Shown: positions 8,111 through 19,223 of the stretch, one piece after another
Layout: the number at the start of each line of letters is the position of its first letter
Position numbering within the stretch: position 1 is the stretch's first letter
Assembly (NCBI RefSeq): GCF_010093305.1
Contig: NZ_PDWS01000002.1
Coordinates: 62,001 to 126,000 of the forward strand
Length of the DNA stretch: 64,000 bases
From: Pseudoxanthomonas sacheonensis
Lineage (GTDB): Bacteria > Pseudomonadota > Gammaproteobacteria > Xanthomonadales > Xanthomonadaceae
Direction: 5' to 3'
Program-made: the position numbers and the translations under genes
The notes under the pieces: model-generated
Seen by the model: the letters and a program-made list of their open reading frames with translations, nothing else
Databases searched by the model: none
Told to the model about the DNA's origin: nothing

Positions 8111-10477
8111 CTAATCGCGCGGCGGTGGGGCCAGCACGCTGCGATCGCCGTTGTGTTCGGGCGGAGTCACTACGCCTGCCGCTTCCATGGCTTCGACCAG
8201 GCGCGCGGCGCGGTTGTAGCCGATCTTCAGCCGGCGCTGCACGCCGGAGATGGAGGCCCGGCGCGTTTCGGTGACGATGCGCACCGCTTCGTCGTAGAGC
8301 GGGTCGCTTTCGGCGTCGCCCGATCCCGCCGCGGCTTCGGGCAGGCCGGTGGCTCCGACCACGGTGCCGTCGCCCATGGTCTGTATTTCCTCCAGCACGC
8401 CTTCGATATAGTCGGCCTTGCCGGTGGCTTTCAGGTGCTCGACCACGCGGTGCACTTCTTCGTCGCTGACGAAGGCGCCATGGATGCGCTCGGGCATGGC
8501 GGTGCCGGGCGGCAGGTAAAGCATGTCGCCCATGCCCAGCAGCGTTTCGGCGCCCGACTGGTCCAGGATGGTGCGCGAATCGATCTTGCTGGAGACCTGG
8601 AAAGCGATGCGGGTGGGGATATTGGCCTTGATCAGGCCGGTGATCACGTCCACCGACGGGCGCTGCGTGGCCAGGATCAGGTGCATGCCGGCTGCGCGCG
8701 ATTTTTGCGCCAGACGCGCGATCAGTTCTTCCACCTTCTTGCCGACGATCATCATCATGTCGGCGAATTCGTCGATGAAGATGACGATGAAAGGCAGCGT
8801 TTCCAACGGCATCGGCGCTTCGGACAAATCGGGATTGGGCTTGAACAGCGGATCCATCAATGGCTGCCCGGCATCCTGGGCATCCTTGACCTTCTTGTTG
8901 AAACCGCCCAGGTTGCGCACGCCCACCGCGCTCATCAGCTTGTAGCGGCGCTCCATTTCCGCCACGCACCAGCGCAGGCCGTTTGCGGCCTCCTTCATGT
9001 CGGTGACCACCGGCGCCAGCAGGTGCGGGATGCCCTGGTAGACGGACAGCTCCAGCATCTTCGGGTCGATCATCAGGATGCGCACGTCCTTGGCGCTGGC
9101 CTTGTACAGCAGGCTCAGCACCATGGCGTTCACAGCCACCGACTTGCCCGAACCTGTGGTGCCAGCGACCAGCAAGTGCGGCATGCGCGCCAGATCGGCC
9201 ACGGTCGGCCGGCCGGCGATATCCTTGCCCAGGGCGATGGTCAGCGGGCTGGGAGACTTGTCGTATTCCTTGGAGCGCAGCAGCTCACTGAGGTAGATCA
9301 TCTCGCGGCTGGTATTGGGGATTTCCAGACCGATCACCGACTTGCCGGGAATCACGTCCACCACGCGCACGGATTTCACGCTGAGGCCGCGGGCGATGTC
9401 CTTGTCCAGCGAATTGACCTGGCTGACCTTCACGCCGGGCGCGGGTTCCATCTCGAAACGCGTGATCACCGGCCCCGGATAGGCGCCGACCACCTGCACG
9501 TCGATGCGGAAGTCCTTGAGCTTGAATTCGATCTGGCGCGACAGGGTTTCCAGGGTTTCCTCGGAATACCCCCGGGTCTGCGGCTTGGGATCGTCCAGCA
9601 GCGAAAGCGGCGGAATGCCGGAGTCGTCGCCACCGGTACCGTGGAACAACGGGATCTGCTGTTCGCGCTTGGCGCGGTCGCTTTTTTCGATCACCGGCGC
9701 TGGCGGCGGCTCGATGTGCACGGGTTCGCGGCGGGCGCGCTGCACGGCATCGACTTTGCGCACTTCCTCGCGCTCCTCGCGCAGCACGCGGGTTTGTTGC
9801 CATTCCTGCGCCTGGTGGGTGCCGCGGCGGAATAGCGCCGGTAGCGCCATCACGCCCTTGCCGATGCGCTCCATCACCGCGAACCAGGACAGGCCGGTGG
9901 CCAGGGTCACCGAGACCAGGAACAGGGCCAGCAGGAACAGATTGCCGCCCAGACTACCGAACAGGCTGTTGAGCGAACCGCCGACCAGGCGCCCCAGGAT
10001 GCCGCCGGGGCCCGCAGAGAAATCCGCAGCGGGAACACCACGCATGAACAACAGGCCAGTGGACGAAATAAGGAAGCCGACCATGCCGATAAGACGCAGC
10101 GCCGGCCCCAGGTCCGCTTCGCCGTCGCCGTCGGTGTCCATGCCGAACAGCGCGATCCAGGCCACCACGCCGAGCATGATCGGCAGCAGGAAAGCCACAT
10201 AGCCGCAAAGGTAGAGCAGCATGTCCGCCACCCACGCCCCTACCCGTCCGCCCAGGTTATGAATGGGCGCGGTCAGACTGCCGGATTGCGACCAACTGGG
10301 GTCATCGGGCGAGTAGGTGAACAGACTCGCCAGCAAGTACAGCAGTAAAGGCGCGATGGCGATGAGTGCGAGATCGCGCCACAGGCGCTGGCGACGCGGA
10401 TTGACCGCCGACGCCTGCTTGCGGGCGGCCGAATTGGCGCCCTTGGCTTTGGAAGTTTCCGGAAGCTGCTTTGCCAC
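8111..10477 (-). CDS. ftsK: DNA translocase FtsK
   Basis: 788 residues. The N-terminal membrane part has four hydrophobic segments (about 35-53, 84-112, 128-145, 178-202) that anchor it at the septum. A charged linker runs to about residue 300. The RecA-like motor follows, with Walker A GTTGSGKS at 439-446 and Walker [15 protein letters not shown]. The C-terminal gamma winged helix ([19 protein letters not shown]) reads KOPS sequences and activates XerCD. The family motif [11 protein letters not shown] is intact. The linker is short compared with E. coli FtsK, as usual outside Enterobacteria. It is divergent from trxB, as in other xanthomonads. Confidence 0.97.
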   Translation of the reverse strand: MAKQLPETSKAKGANSAARKQASAVNPRRQRLWRDLALIAIAPLLLYLLASLFTYSPDDPSWSQSGSLTAPIHNLGGRVGAWVADMLLYLCGYVAFLLPIMLGVVAWIALFGMDTDGDGEADLGPALRLIGMVGFLISSTGLLFMRGVPAADFSAGPGGILGRLVGGSLNSLFGSLGGNLFLLALFLVSVTLATGLSWFAVMERIGKGVMALPALFRRGTHQAQEWQQTRVLREEREEVRKVDAVQRARREPVHIEPPPAPVIEKSDRAKREQQIPLFHGTGGDDSGIPPLSLLDDPKPQTRGYSEETLETLSRQIEFKLKDFRIDVQVVGAYPGPVITRFEMEPAPGVKVSQVNSLDKDIARGLSVKSVRVVDVIPGKSVIGLEIPNTSREMIYLSELLRSKEYDKSPSPLTIALGKDIAGRPTVADLARMPHLLVAGTTGSGKSVAVNAMVLSLLYKASAKDVRILMIDPKMLELSVYQGIPHLLAPVVTDMKEAANGLRWCVAEMERRYKLMSAVGVRNLGGFNKKVKDAQDAGQPLMDPLFKPNPDLSEAPMPLETLPFIVIFIDEFADMMMIVGKKVEELIARLAQKSRAAGMHLILATQRPSVDVITGLIKANIPTRIAFQVSSKIDSRTILDQSGAETLLGMGDMLYLPPGTAMPERIHGAFVSDEEVHRVVEHLKATGKADYIEGVLEEIQTMGDGTVVGATGLPEAAAGSGDAESDPLYDEAVRIVTETRRASISGVQRRLKIGYNRAARLVEAMEAAGVVTPPEHNGDRSVLAPPPRD

Positions 10478-10595
10478 CTATCGACCAGACCTTAAGAATG
10501 CTGCATTAGTCTTTGATAATAAACGAATCAGGAAGGGATTTCAGTAGCAATCCGCCATTGTGATGCGATTACCGGTAACCGAGGATCTCCATGAT

Positions 10596-10712
10596 CCCGT
10601 TCGTGGTGAGCCTGTCGAACCACGCTTTCCGCGAAAGGCTCCAGGCGCATCGGTATTCCGCCAAGAGCAATGGTTCGATGCTTCGACAGGCTCAGCACTC
10701 ACCACGAACGGG
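10596..10712. repeat. Dispersed inverted repeat, family A, second copy
   Basis: The arms match those at 5820-5928 (cccgttcgtggtgagcctgt and its complement, the right arm having an additional insertion in the family core). It lies in the 380-base gap between divergent ftsK and trxB. The rest of the gap shows a 10-bp palindrome (ttaccggtaa, 10569-10578) but no promoter that can be fixed with confidence. Confidence 0.8.
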
Positions 10713-10853
10713 TCCCGTGGACTCCCAGGAACCAATACGCATCACCGCATTCCATCCGCGCGCCTTGATTCGCCTTCGCCCCACCGCCACTCTATGCGCT
10801 TGCCGAAGCGATGCGAAAACGCAGCCGCATCGCCTTTCCCACCTTCATTTTGA

Positions 10854-11812
<959 letters not shown>

Positions 11813-11813
<1 letters not shown>

Positions 11814-12250
11814 TGCTGCGGATCAGTACCGACCCGGCGGAACTGGACGTCGCGCTGATCCACGATTTCCTTGCCTGCGGCTCCTACTGGGCTGCCGGCA
11901 TTCCTCGCACCACATTGGAACGCGCCTTGGCCAACTCCGTTTGCTATGGCGGTTTTGTCGATGGCGCGCAGGTGGCTTTCGCGCGTGCGGTGACCGATCA
12001 GGCCACGTTCGCCTATCTGGCCGACGTATTCGTGGTGCCGGAGCAGCGCGGCAAGGGCTATGGGCGCGATATCGTCCGCGCCCTGATGGAAGATTCCCGC
12101 CTGCAGGGCCTGCGCCGCTGGCACCTGGTCACGCGCGACATGCACAAGCTCTACCGGGGTCTTGGCTTTACCGAACTGAGCCAGCCGGAGCTGCATATGC
12201 AGAAGCACGATCCGGACGTATACCGGCGAGCGGCCAACGAATCGGCATGA
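11813..12250 (+). CDS. GNAT-family N-acetyltransferase
   Basis: 145 residues. The acetyl-CoA pyrophosphate loop is clear (VVPEQRGKGYGRDIVRAL, the R/Q-x-x-G-x-G/A pattern), with a C-terminal YRGLGFTE strand typical of single-domain GNATs. The substrate cannot be told. The ATG overlaps the trxB stop by one base (TGATG), so translation is coupled to trxB. Confidence 0.85.
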
Positions 12251-12293
12251 TCGAGTCGGTATTGCCGTCGGCGGCCTTATCGCAATACCTACT

Positions 12294-12396
12294 CGTCATT
12301 CCCGCGAAGGCGGGAACCCAGTGACTTTGCTCTTTTGCTCGGCACCCGCGAACCCCAACGCCAAGTCGCTGGGTTCCCGCCTTCGCGGGAATGACG
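12294..12396. repeat. Inverted repeat, family C (cgtcattcccgcgaaggcgg)
   Basis: Perfect 28-bp arms (12294-12321 and 12369-12396) separated by 47 bases, between the GNAT gene and the next reading frame. The right arm ends only 16 bases before the downstream start codon, so the Shine-Dalgarno (agaagg) lies directly against the repeat. This is a widespread proteobacterial REP-like sequence. Confidence 0.85.
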
Positions 12397-12412
12397 CCGG
12401 AAAGAAGGCTTG

Positions 12413-13537
12413 ATGCCGAACCTGCGCATTGTTGGCGATCTTGCGGATATTCCTACGGAAGGTTGGGATTCGTTGCACGAGGGCCGCAACCCGTTCGTTT
12501 CCCACGCCTTTCTCTCCGGCCTGGAGCAACACGGCTGCCTGCGCGAGGACTGGGGCTGGATTCCACAACACATCACCTTGTGGGAAGGCAGCGAACTGGT
12601 TGCCGCCGCCCCTGGCTACTTGAAAACCAACTCGCACGGCGAATTCGTGTTCGACCATGCCTGGGCGCACGCCTATGCGCAGCATGGGCGGGACTATTTC
12701 CCTAAATGGCTGGGAGCGGTGCCCTACTCACCCGTCACCGGGCCGCGCCTGCTGGCGCGCACGCAGGCGCACAGGACAGCCCTTCTTGATGCCGCCATGG
12801 CGCAGGCTCGCGACAGCCGCTTGTCCTCGGCCCACATCAATTTCCACACGGACGAGGAGGATTCCGCGTTCGGCCCTGACTGGCTGGCCCGCACCGACGT
12901 GCAATACCACTGGCGCAACGAAGCGGGCTGGAAGGATTTCGACGGTTTCCTTGCCGCCTTCGACCACAAGCACCGCAAGAACATCCGCCAGGAACGCGCC
13001 AAGGTGCAGCGCGCCGGCATCGATTTCCGCATCGTGCACGGCGACGAGGCCAGCGACGAGGATCTGGCGACCATGTTCGCCTTCTACCTGCTGACGTTCC
13101 ACGATTATGGAAACTCTCCCGCGCTGACCCTGGAATTCATACGCCATTTGGCCCGCGCAATGCCTCGCAACCTGGTGTTGTTTCTGGCCGAGCGCGAAAG
13201 CCGCCCGATAGCAGGAGCGATGTGCCTGCGCGGCGGCGACACGCTGTACGGCCGTTATTGGGGCGCCAGCGAAACCTCGCCCGGGCTGCATTTCGAAACC
13301 TGCTACTACCAGGGCATCGAATACTGCCTGCGCGAAGGACTGAAGGTCTTCGAGCCCGGCGCCCAGGGCGAGCACAAGCTGGCGCGCGGCTTTCTGCCTA
13401 CTTTCGTGCGCAGCCGGCACTGGATCGCCGATGCGGATTTCGCCGACGCGCTGAAGCACTGGTGCGCCGAGGAAACCCGCTCGGTGCAGCGCTATGCCGC
13501 CACGCTGGCCTCCCATTCGCCTTTCCGCCACATGTAG
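12413..13537 (+). CDS. Putative N-acyltransferase of the DUF482/COG3146 (GNAT-fold) family
   Basis: About 374 residues. The sequence matches the COG3146 group, sometimes described as peptidogalycan or FemAB-like acyltransferases. Landmarks are NPFVSHAFLSGLE near the N-terminus, FDHKHRKNIRQERAKV in the middle, GNSPALTLEFIRHLA and the C-terminal GLKVFEPGAQGEHKLARGF. The ATG (with agaagg upstream) is preferred over an adjacent in-frame TTG. Its TAG stop lies inside the left arm of the following inverted repeat. The acyl donor and acceptor are unknown. Confidence 0.8.
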   Translation: MPNLRIVGDLADIPTEGWDSLHEGRNPFVSHAFLSGLEQHGCLREDWGWIPQHITLWEGSELVAAAPGYLKTNSHGEFVFDHAWAHAYAQHGRDYFPKWLGAVPYSPVTGPRLLARTQAHRTALLDAAMAQARDSRLSSAHINFHTDEEDSAFGPDWLARTDVQYHWRNEAGWKDFDGFLAAFDHKHRKNIRQERAKVQRAGIDFRIVHGDEASDEDLATMFAFYLLTFHDYGNSPALTLEFIRHLARAMPRNLVLFLAERESRPIAGAMCLRGGDTLYGRYWGASETSPGLHFETCYYQGIEYCLREGLKVFEPGAQGEHKLARGFLPTFVRSRHWIADADFADALKHWCAEETRSVQRYAATLASHSPFRHM

Positions 13538-13609
13538 GAGCGGGCCCTGCCCGCGACGCTTTATGTTGGTCCTCAAAATAGAGCGTCGCGGGCAGGGCCC
13601 GCTCCTACA
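13533..13609. repeat. Inverted repeat, family D (tgtaggagcgggccctgccc)
   Basis: Perfect 28-bp arms (13533-13560, 13582-13609) with a 21-base centre. The left arm contains the TAG stop of the preceding gene and the right arm ends eight bases before the aat start codon. A sequence-related pair is found at 20953-21128. Confidence 0.9.
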
Positions 13610-13617
13610 ATGGAAGG

Positions 13618-14379
13618 ATGAGCCGCCCCCCCGCCTTGCTTGCTCCTGATCCGGCCTCGCCCTTCCCTCCGGCTGAGGCCGCGCTGCGCCAGCCCGATGG
13701 TCTGTTGGCCATCGGCGGAGATCTTTCTCCTGCACGCCTGCTCAACGCCTACCGCCACGGCATCTTCCCCTGGTATTCCGAAGGCCAGCCGGTGTTGTGG
13801 TGGACGCCGGATCCGCGCATGGTGTTCCGTACGGATGGCGTCAGGCTGTCCTCGCGTTTCCGACGGCAGCTGCGCCGAAGCACGTGGCAGGTACGCGCCG
13901 ACACCGCGTTCGCCAAGGTGGTCGCCGCTTGCGCCAGCACGCCGCGACCGGGCCAGGACGGTACCTGGATCACCGATGACATGCAGGCTGCTTACCTGGA
14001 GTTGCACCGGCTGGGACATGCGCATTCGGTCGAGGTCTTCGACGTTGACGATTCGGGCGAGGAGCGCCTGGTCGGCGGCATTTACGGCGTGGCGATCGGC
14101 CGGATGTTCTTCGGCGAAAGTATGTATAGCGGCGAATCCGGCGGGTCCAAGGTCGCACTGGCCACGCTGGCGCTGCGCTTGCGCGACTGGGGGTGGCCGC
14201 TGATCGATGCCCAGGTGGAAAATCCGCACCTGTCCCGCCTGGGGGCCGAAAGCTGGCCCCGGTCCCGGTTCCTGGCCAAGGTGGACCAACTGGCCGGGAT
14301 CCCGGAGCCTCCGGGCGATTGGACCCAGCGCTTCGGCGTGGTCCAGGCCGCCGCACTGGCCGAAGTCAGCGCCGATTAA
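13618..14379 (+). CDS. aat: Leucyl/phenylalanyl-tRNA-protein transferase
   Basis: 253 residues. It transfers Leu or Phe from tRNA to N-terminal Arg or Lys, creating N-degrons that ClpS delivers to ClpAP; clpS and clpA lie a few kilobases downstream in this window. Family motifs are visible: GDLSPARLLNAYRHGIFPWY near residue 34, WWTPDPRMV, SVEVFD, and GRMFFGESMYSGESGGSKVAL with the catalytic region. It is followed by infA, the classic aat-infA pairing. Confidence 0.96.
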   Translation: MSRPPALLAPDPASPFPPAEAALRQPDGLLAIGGDLSPARLLNAYRHGIFPWYSEGQPVLWWTPDPRMVFRTDGVRLSSRFRRQLRRSTWQVRADTAFAKVVAACASTPRPGQDGTWITDDMQAAYLELHRLGHAHSVEVFDVDDSGEERLVGGIYGVAIGRMFFGESMYSGESGGSKVALATLALRLRDWGWPLIDAQVENPHLSRLGAESWPRSRFLAKVDQLAGIPEPPGDWTQRFGVVQAAALAEVSAD

Positions 14380-14387
14380 CACATTTT

Positions 14388-14416
14388 TTGCATGCGCGGC
14401 GGCCGGCGCGTAGAAT
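14388..14416 (+). promoter_or_regulatory. Sigma-70 type promoter of infA
   Basis: TTGCAT at 14388-14393 and TAGAAT at 14411-14416 with a 17-bp spacer, starting just after the aat stop. The predicted transcript begins about 40 bases before the infA start codon. Confidence 0.65.
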
Positions 14417-14461
14417 CCCCGCTCTTACGGCTTACGCCGCTCGCTACACCTACAGGTTTAC

Positions 14462-14680
14462 ATGTCGAAAGACGACTCAATCGAATTCGAAGGCACCGTC
14501 ACCGAGACGCTGCCCAACACCATGTTCCGGGTCAAGCTGGAGAACGGGCACGAAATCATCGCCCACATCTCCGGCCGCATGCGCAAGAACTACATCCGCA
14601 TCCTCACCGGCGACAAGGTAAAGGTCGAAATGACCCCCTACGATCTGACCAAGGGCCGGATCACCTACCGCATGAAATAA
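14462..14680 (+). CDS. infA: Translation initiation factor IF-1
   Basis: 72-residue S1/OB-fold protein that binds the 30S A-site during initiation. The sequence is essentially the canonical one ([13 protein letters not shown] start, [13 protein letters not shown] core, [10 protein letters not shown] end). It has its own promoter in the aat-infA gap and is followed by an inverted repeat. Confidence 0.98.
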   Translation: MSKDDSIEFEGTVTETLPNTMFRVKLENGHEIIAHISGRMRKNYIRILTGDKVKVEMTPYDLTKGRITYRMK

Positions 14681-14698
14681 GCCGGTACGGCCGTAGCG

Positions 14699-14784
14699 GT
14701 AGGAGCGACGCAAGTCGCGACCGGACCTTTTCCCGTAGGCCATTCCTTCGAAAGCGCCTCAATCGCGACTTGCGTCGCTCCTAC
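14699..14784. repeat. Inverted repeat, family E (gtaggagcgacgcaagtcgc)
   Basis: 22-bp perfect arms (14699-14720 and 14763-14784) downstream of infA. The same family forms the inner arms of the nested repeat near 21027-21092. The remainder of the gap to the next gene (14785-14951) shows no gene or tRNA. Confidence 0.85.
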
Positions 14785-14951
14785 ATCGTTCCTACATCGC
14801 TCCTGCGGCATTGCGGCCGCTGTCCGACTTTGCAGAGTTTGGCTTTATCACGTGCGGTTGGTCACTGACACTTCAAGCAGATTCGAGCCGGCTCAAGCTT
14901 GCCTAACCTGAGCTCGGCCCACTTCCGGGCCGTCATCCTGGTCAGGCTCAG

Positions 14952-15317
14952 ATGTTCAAGTTCAAATCGACATTGATTCTCGTGGCCCTTTTGGGTTTCG
15001 CGACCACGGCCCACGCTCGGCAGGAAAGCGAAAAGTTGGCGGATTGCGTCGACCTGCCCGCCGATTACCAGGCCACGCGTTTCGGTTCCCAATACCTGCT
15101 GGTCAAAGACGGCGACAATTACTATCGGCTTGGGTTCGGCGGCAGTTGCAGCGCCATTTCCCTGTCCTCAAGCGTCAAGATCAGCACTGAAGGCCAGGCC
15201 AATCGCCTGTGTCCGAAGGCAACAAAAATTTCGACCAAGCGCGACAGCTGCGATGTGCGCGAAGTGATGCGTGTGGACGAGCACGAATACCAGCAATACG
15301 CCCGCAAGAATCGATGA
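14952..15317 (+). CDS. DUF6491 family secreted protein
   Basis: 121 residues with a signal peptide (MFKFKSTLILVALLGFATTAHA). The mature domain carries four Cys (CVDL, GSCSAIS, RLCPKA, DSCDVRE) and resembles the small DUF6491 family of Xanthomonadales periplasmic proteins of unknown function. A shared terminator separates it from the convergent clpA. Confidence 0.7.
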   Translation: MFKFKSTLILVALLGFATTAHARQESEKLADCVDLPADYQATRFGSQYLLVKDGDNYYRLGFGGSCSAISLSSSVKISTEGQANRLCPKATKISTKRDSCDVREVMRVDEHEYQQYARKNR

Positions 15318-15344
15318 TGGCCGAATAAATCTGGCGTTCCGGAC

Positions 15345-15374
15345 AAAAAAAAGGCGGCCGATCGGCCGCCTTTT
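15345..15374. terminator. Bidirectional rho-independent terminator
   Basis: Perfect 18-bp palindrome ggcggccgatcggccgcc with an A-run on the left and T-run on the right, centred between the convergent DUF6491 gene and clpA. It can end both transcripts. Confidence 0.9.
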
Positions 15375-15396
15375 CCATCCATAACCGGATTGTCGC

Positions 15397-17679
15397 CTAA
15401 ACGGTCGCAGGCAACAGCCGCTCCGGTTCGGATTGGGCGACGACCACCAGGTCGTCGTCCTTCACGTCGATGCTGACGCGGCCGCCGCCCACCAGCTTGC
15501 CGAACAGCAATTCGTCGGCCAGCGGACGTTTGACCTTGTCCTGGATCAGGCGGGACATCGGGCGTGCGCCCATCAACGGGTCGAAACCGTGCTTGGCCAG
15601 CCAGTCGCGCGCGGCCGGCGTGCTGGACAGGCTTACGTGCTTCTCCTGCAGCAGCATTTCCAGCTCGATCAGGAACTTGTCCACCACGCGCTGGATATGA
15701 TCGAAGCCCAACCCCTGGAATTGCACCACCGCGTCCAGGCGGTTGCGGAATTCGGGAGTGAAGCTCTTGCGGATCACTTCCATCGCATCGGTGGAATGGT
15801 CCTGCTGGGTGAAGCCGATGGTGCGCCGCGCCGCCTGGGTGGCCCCGGCATTGGTGGTCATCACCAGGATCACGTTCTTGAAATTGGCTTCGCGACCGTT
15901 GGTGTCGGTGAGGATGCCGCGGTCCATGACCTGCAACAGGATGTTGAAGATATCCGGGTGCGCCTTCTCCACTTCGTCCAGCAGCAGCACGCAGTGCGGG
16001 GTCTTGACGATCTTCTCGGTCAGCAGACCGCCCTGGTCGAAACCGACGTAGCCCGGAGGCGCGCCGATCAGGCGGCTGACCGAATGCGATTCCATGTATT
16101 CGCTCATGTCGAAGCGCACCAGTTCTATACCCAGCTGCAGCGCCAGCTGCTTGGTCACCTCGGTCTTGCCGACGCCGGTGGGGCCGGCGAACAGGAAATT
16201 GCCGATCGGCTTGTCCGGATTGGCCAGGCCCGAGCGTGCCAGCTTGATCGCCGAAGACAGCGTCTCGATGGCCGGGTCCTGGCCGAAGATCACCATCTTC
16301 AGGTTGCGCTCCAGGTGCTGCAGCACGTCCTTGTCGGACGAGGACACTTGCTTGGCCGGAATGCGCGCCATCTTGGCCACGATGGTCTCGATTTCCTCGA
16401 CGTCGATCAGGCTCTTGCGCACGCCTTCGGGCAATAGCTGCTGGCGCGCGCCGGCCTCGTCGATGACGTCGATGGCTTTGTCGGGCAGCAGACGGTCGCC
16501 GATATGCTTGACCGACAGGTCCACCGCCGCCTGCAGCGCATCGTCGGCATAGGTGACGTGGTGGTGGGCTTCGTATTTGGGCTTGAGGCCCTGCAGGATT
16601 TCGAAGGTTTCGCCAACGGTGGGTTCGACGATGTCGATCTTCTGGAAGCGGCGCGCCAGGGCGCGGTCTTTTTCGAAGATGCCGCGGTATTCCTGGAAGG
16701 TGGTGGAACCGATGCAGCGCAGCTCGCCCGAAGCCAGTGCGGGCTTGATCAGATTGCTGGCGTCCATGGTGCCGCCGCTGGCCGAGCCGGCGCCGATGAT
16801 GGTGTGGATCTCGTCGATGAACAGGATGGCTCCGGGGAGCTTCTTGATGGCCGAGAGCACGCTCTTCAGGCGCTTTTCGAAGTCGCCGCGGTACTTGGTG
16901 CCCGCGACCAGCGCGCCCAGGTCCAGTGAAAAGATGGTCGCATCCAGCAGCACTTCGGGCACCTGCCCTTCGACGATGCGCTTGGCCAGACCCTCGGCCA
17001 GGGCGGTCTTGCCCACGCCGGCCTCGCCCACATAGAGCGGATTGTTCTTACGGCGACGGCACAGGACCTGGATGGTGCGCTCGACCTCGTCGGCACGACC
17101 CACCAGCGGATCGATCTTGCCGCTGCGCGCCAGTTCGTTGAGGTTGCTGGCGAATTCGGCCAGGGCGTCGCCCTTGCCTTCGCCCTCGGCACCCTCGCCG
17201 GTCTTGCCCTCGCCCTCGGGGTGGCCGCCGGATTCGTGTTCCTCGCCCTGCTTGGCGATACCGTGCGACAGGTAATTGACCACGTCCAGGCGGGTGACGT
17301 CCTGCTGGGTCAGGAAATAGACCGCGTGGGAGTCTTTTTCGCCGAAAATCGCCACCAGCACATTGGCGCCGGTGACCTCCTTCTTGCCCGAGGACTGCAC
17401 GTGGTAGACCGCGCGCTGGAGCACGCGCTGGAAGCCCAGGGTGGGCTGGGTGTCGCGTCCGTCGTCTTCGGCCAGGCGCGATACGGAGGCCTCGATGGCC
17501 TGTTCCAGGTCGTTGCGCAGGCGCGGGGCGTCGCCGCCGCAGGCCTTGAGCACGGCCTGGGCCGAAGCGTTGTCCAGCAGGGCCAGCAGCAGGTGTTCCA
17601 CGGTCATGAATTCATGCCGGGCTTCACGGGCGCGCTTGTAGCACTGGCCGATGGTTTGCTCTAGATCTTTGCTGAACAT
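15397..17679 (-). CDS. clpA: ATP-dependent Clp protease ATP-binding subunit ClpA
   Basis: About 760 residues from the ATG of [12 protein letters not shown]; an upstream in-frame start would add 19 unconserved residues. An N-terminal repeat domain binds ClpS. A Glu/Gly-rich linker (about 146-172, [16 protein letters not shown]) precedes two AAA+ modules, the first with Walker A GEAGVGKT at 218-225 and the second with GPTGVGKT near residue 500. The IGL-type loop that docks on ClpP is present as TIGFTQQDH. It unfolds N-degron and other substrates for ClpP. clpS lies just upstream, as in most Proteobacteria. Confidence 0.97.
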   Translation of the reverse strand: MFSKDLEQTIGQCYKRAREARHEFMTVEHLLLALLDNASAQAVLKACGGDAPRLRNDLEQAIEASVSRLAEDDGRDTQPTLGFQRVLQRAVYHVQSSGKKEVTGANVLVAIFGEKDSHAVYFLTQQDVTRLDVVNYLSHGIAKQGEEHESGGHPEGEGKTGEGAEGEGKGDALAEFASNLNELARSGKIDPLVGRADEVERTIQVLCRRRKNNPLYVGEAGVGKTALAEGLAKRIVEGQVPEVLLDATIFSLDLGALVAGTKYRGDFEKRLKSVLSAIKKLPGAILFIDEIHTIIGAGSASGGTMDASNLIKPALASGELRCIGSTTFQEYRGIFEKDRALARRFQKIDIVEPTVGETFEILQGLKPKYEAHHHVTYADDALQAAVDLSVKHIGDRLLPDKAIDVIDEAGARQQLLPEGVRKSLIDVEEIETIVAKMARIPAKQVSSSDKDVLQHLERNLKMVIFGQDPAIETLSSAIKLARSGLANPDKPIGNFLFAGPTGVGKTEVTKQLALQLGIELVRFDMSEYMESHSVSRLIGAPPGYVGFDQGGLLTEKIVKTPHCVLLLDEVEKAHPDIFNILLQVMDRGILTDTNGREANFKNVILVMTTNAGATQAARRTIGFTQQDHSTDAMEVIRKSFTPEFRNRLDAVVQFQGLGFDHIQRVVDKFLIELEMLLQEKHVSLSSTPAARDWLAKHGFDPLMGARPMSRLIQDKVKRPLADELLFGKLVGGGRVSIDVKDDDLVVVAQSEPERLLPATV

Positions 17680-17863
17680 GGGTTGCTCCGACTGCTGTTC
17701 CCCACAATATGAGGCCTGTCCGGCGGATTTCCACAACCCTTTCGGGTTTCAGTGTTCAGGATATGGAAAGCAGTGAAGGCCGACGGGCAAAGTGTCCAAA
17801 GGCGAAGCGATATCCCGGCAGTCCACCGTTTTGCTCCTTTGCCCTCCCCTCGTATCGCCCTTT

Positions 17864-18184
17864 TTACGCCTTTTCCATCGTGCACAGCAAAGGGTGCTGG
17901 CTCATCCGTGCGTATTCGTTGACCTGGGAGACCTTGGATTCGGCCACTTCACGGGTATACACCCCGCAGACGCCGCGGCCCCTGGTATGGACGTGCAGCA
18001 TCACCTGGGTGGCTTTTTCGATATCCATGGCGAAAAACTGCTGCAGCACCAGCACCACGAAATCCATCGGCGTGTAGTCGTCGTTGAGCAGCAGTACCTG
18101 GTACAGCGGCGGGCGCGCCACCTCGGGCTTGCTGGTTTCCACCAATACGCCGTGGTCGCGTTCGTTTTCGTTATTGCGGGGCAT
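17864..18184 (-). CDS. clpS: ATP-dependent Clp protease adaptor ClpS
   Basis: 106 residues. It binds N-terminal Leu, Phe, Trp or Tyr of N-degron substrates and hands them to ClpA. The core has [17 protein letters not shown], with Asn-Asp-Asp and the Met gatekeeper, and the His pair in [11 protein letters not shown]. The [12 protein letters not shown] start fits the xanthomonad ClpS N-terminus. A perfect -10 box (TATAAT) ends six bases before the ATG with no Shine-Dalgarno, so the mRNA may be leaderless. clpA follows on the same strand after about 185 bases. Confidence 0.96.
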   Translation of the reverse strand: MPRNNENERDHGVLVETSKPEVARPPLYQVLLLNDDYTPMDFVVLVLQQFFAMDIEKATQVMLHVHTRGRGVCGVYTREVAESKVSQVNEYARMSQHPLLCTMEKA

Positions 18185-18190
18185 GGGAGA

Positions 18191-18196
18191 ATTATA
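18191..18196 (-). promoter_or_regulatory. -10 box of clpS promoter
   Basis: TATAAT on the minus strand, six bases upstream of the clpS ATG; the expected start point coincides with the A of the start codon. No good -35 box is visible at 17 bp. Confidence 0.55.
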
Positions 18197-18254
18197 CGGA
18201 TTGGACGGGCCGCATCGCTGCCCGCACAATTCATGAAATCACTGGAGAACCGCC

Positions 18255-18761
18255 TTGCACAGGAAATCGCCCCTCAAGTCCCTCTCGCTGGCCCTCGGTA
18301 TCGGCCTGGCAATGTCCTCGCCGCTGGCCGCCCAGGAAACGGAAAGGACCGTTCCGGATGCGCGCATCAAGGCCCAGCTGACGGAGCTTGGCTACAAATA
18401 CGAACTGGACGACGACAACGATTTCAAGCTGGTCTTCGAAGTCGGCGACGAGGGCCGCAGCCAGATCGTATACGTGCTGTCCGCTGTGGAGACCTATGGC
18501 GAGCACTCGGTGCGCGAAGTCTGGTCGCCGGCCTACGAATCGCCCACCGAGGACTTCCCTGGGCCTGTGGCCAATCGTCTGCTGGAGGCCTCTAACATCG
18601 CCAAGCTGGGCGCCTGGGTGAAACAGGGGAAAAACGCGACGTTCGTGATCAAGATTCCATCCGACGCCAGCAAGGAAGAGCTGGACGACGCCATCGACGC
18701 GGCCATCAAGCTTGCCGACGAGATGGAAAACGAACTCACCCCCGGCCGGGACGATCTGTAA
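18255..18761 (+). CDS. YbjN-domain secreted protein
   Basis: 168 residues starting at TTG, with GGAG eight bases upstream; no ATG is in frame nearby. A signal peptide (LKSLSLALGIGLAMSSPLAAQ) is followed by a YbjN-type, type-III-chaperone-like fold (LTELGYKYELDDDNDFKLVF). The family is linked to stress and motility phenotypes but has no known biochemical activity. The stop abuts the GTG of the NUDIX gene, so the two form an operon with mnmA and hflD. Confidence 0.75.
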   Translation: MHRKSPLKSLSLALGIGLAMSSPLAAQETERTVPDARIKAQLTELGYKYELDDDNDFKLVFEVGDEGRSQIVYVLSAVETYGEHSVREVWSPAYESPTEDFPGPVANRLLEASNIAKLGAWVKQGKNATFVIKIPSDASKEELDDAIDAAIKLADEMENELTPGRDDL

Positions 18762-19223
18762 GTGAGTTACCGCGAAGGCCGTTTCTGGCAACCGGACGTG
18801 ACCGTGGCCACCGTGGTGGTGCGCGACGGGCGCCTGTTGATGGTCGAGGAACGGGCCCAGGGCAAGCTGGTGTTCAATCAGCCGGCCGGCCATCTGGAAC
18901 CGGATGAAAGCCTGTCCGAAGCGGCCCTGCGCGAGACCCGCGAAGAAACCGGCTGGGAAGTGAAGTTGACGGCATTCATCGGCGCCTACCAGTGGAAGGC
19001 CGAAACCGACCGGCATTACCTACGCTTCGCTTTTGCGGCCGAGCCGCTAAGCCACGACGCGTCGCGCGAGCTGGATGAAGGCATCGTGCAGGCGTTGTGG
19101 ATGACGCCTGCGGAACTGCAGGAACAGCGGGCGCGCCACCGCAGCCCGTTGGTCTGGCAGGTGGTGCAGGATTACCTGGCCGGACGCCGTTCGCCGCTGT
19201 CGATGCTGCAGCAGATCGCATGA
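18762..19223 (+). CDS. NUDIX hydrolase (NudJ-like phosphatase)
   Basis: 153 residues from a GTG directly after the upstream TAA. The Nudix box is complete: [20 protein letters not shown] followed by TGW, the G-x5-E-x7-R-E-U-x-E-E-x-G-U pattern. Length and position before mnmA match NudJ (YmfB), a phosphatase for thiamine or nucleoside pyrophosphates in E. coli. Substrate here is inferred. Overlaps the mnmA start by 4 nt. Confidence 0.85.
   Translation: MSYREGRFWQPDVTVATVVVRDGRLLMVEERAQGKLVFNQPAGHLEPDESLSEAALRETREETGWEVKLTAFIGAYQWKAETDRHYLRFAFAAEPLSHDASRELDEGIVQALWMTPAELQEQRARHRSPLVWQVVQDYLAGRRSPLSMLQQIA

Noticed and set aside
14820-14950. Possible tRNA near ttcgagcc downstream of infA
   Set aside because: The T-loop-like bases have no matching acceptor and anticodon stems.
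19097-19219. N-terminal extension of mnmA
   Set aside because: It lies inside the NUDIX gene in another frame; the conserved protein begins at the PP-loop segment and the overlapping ATGA is a normal coupling start.
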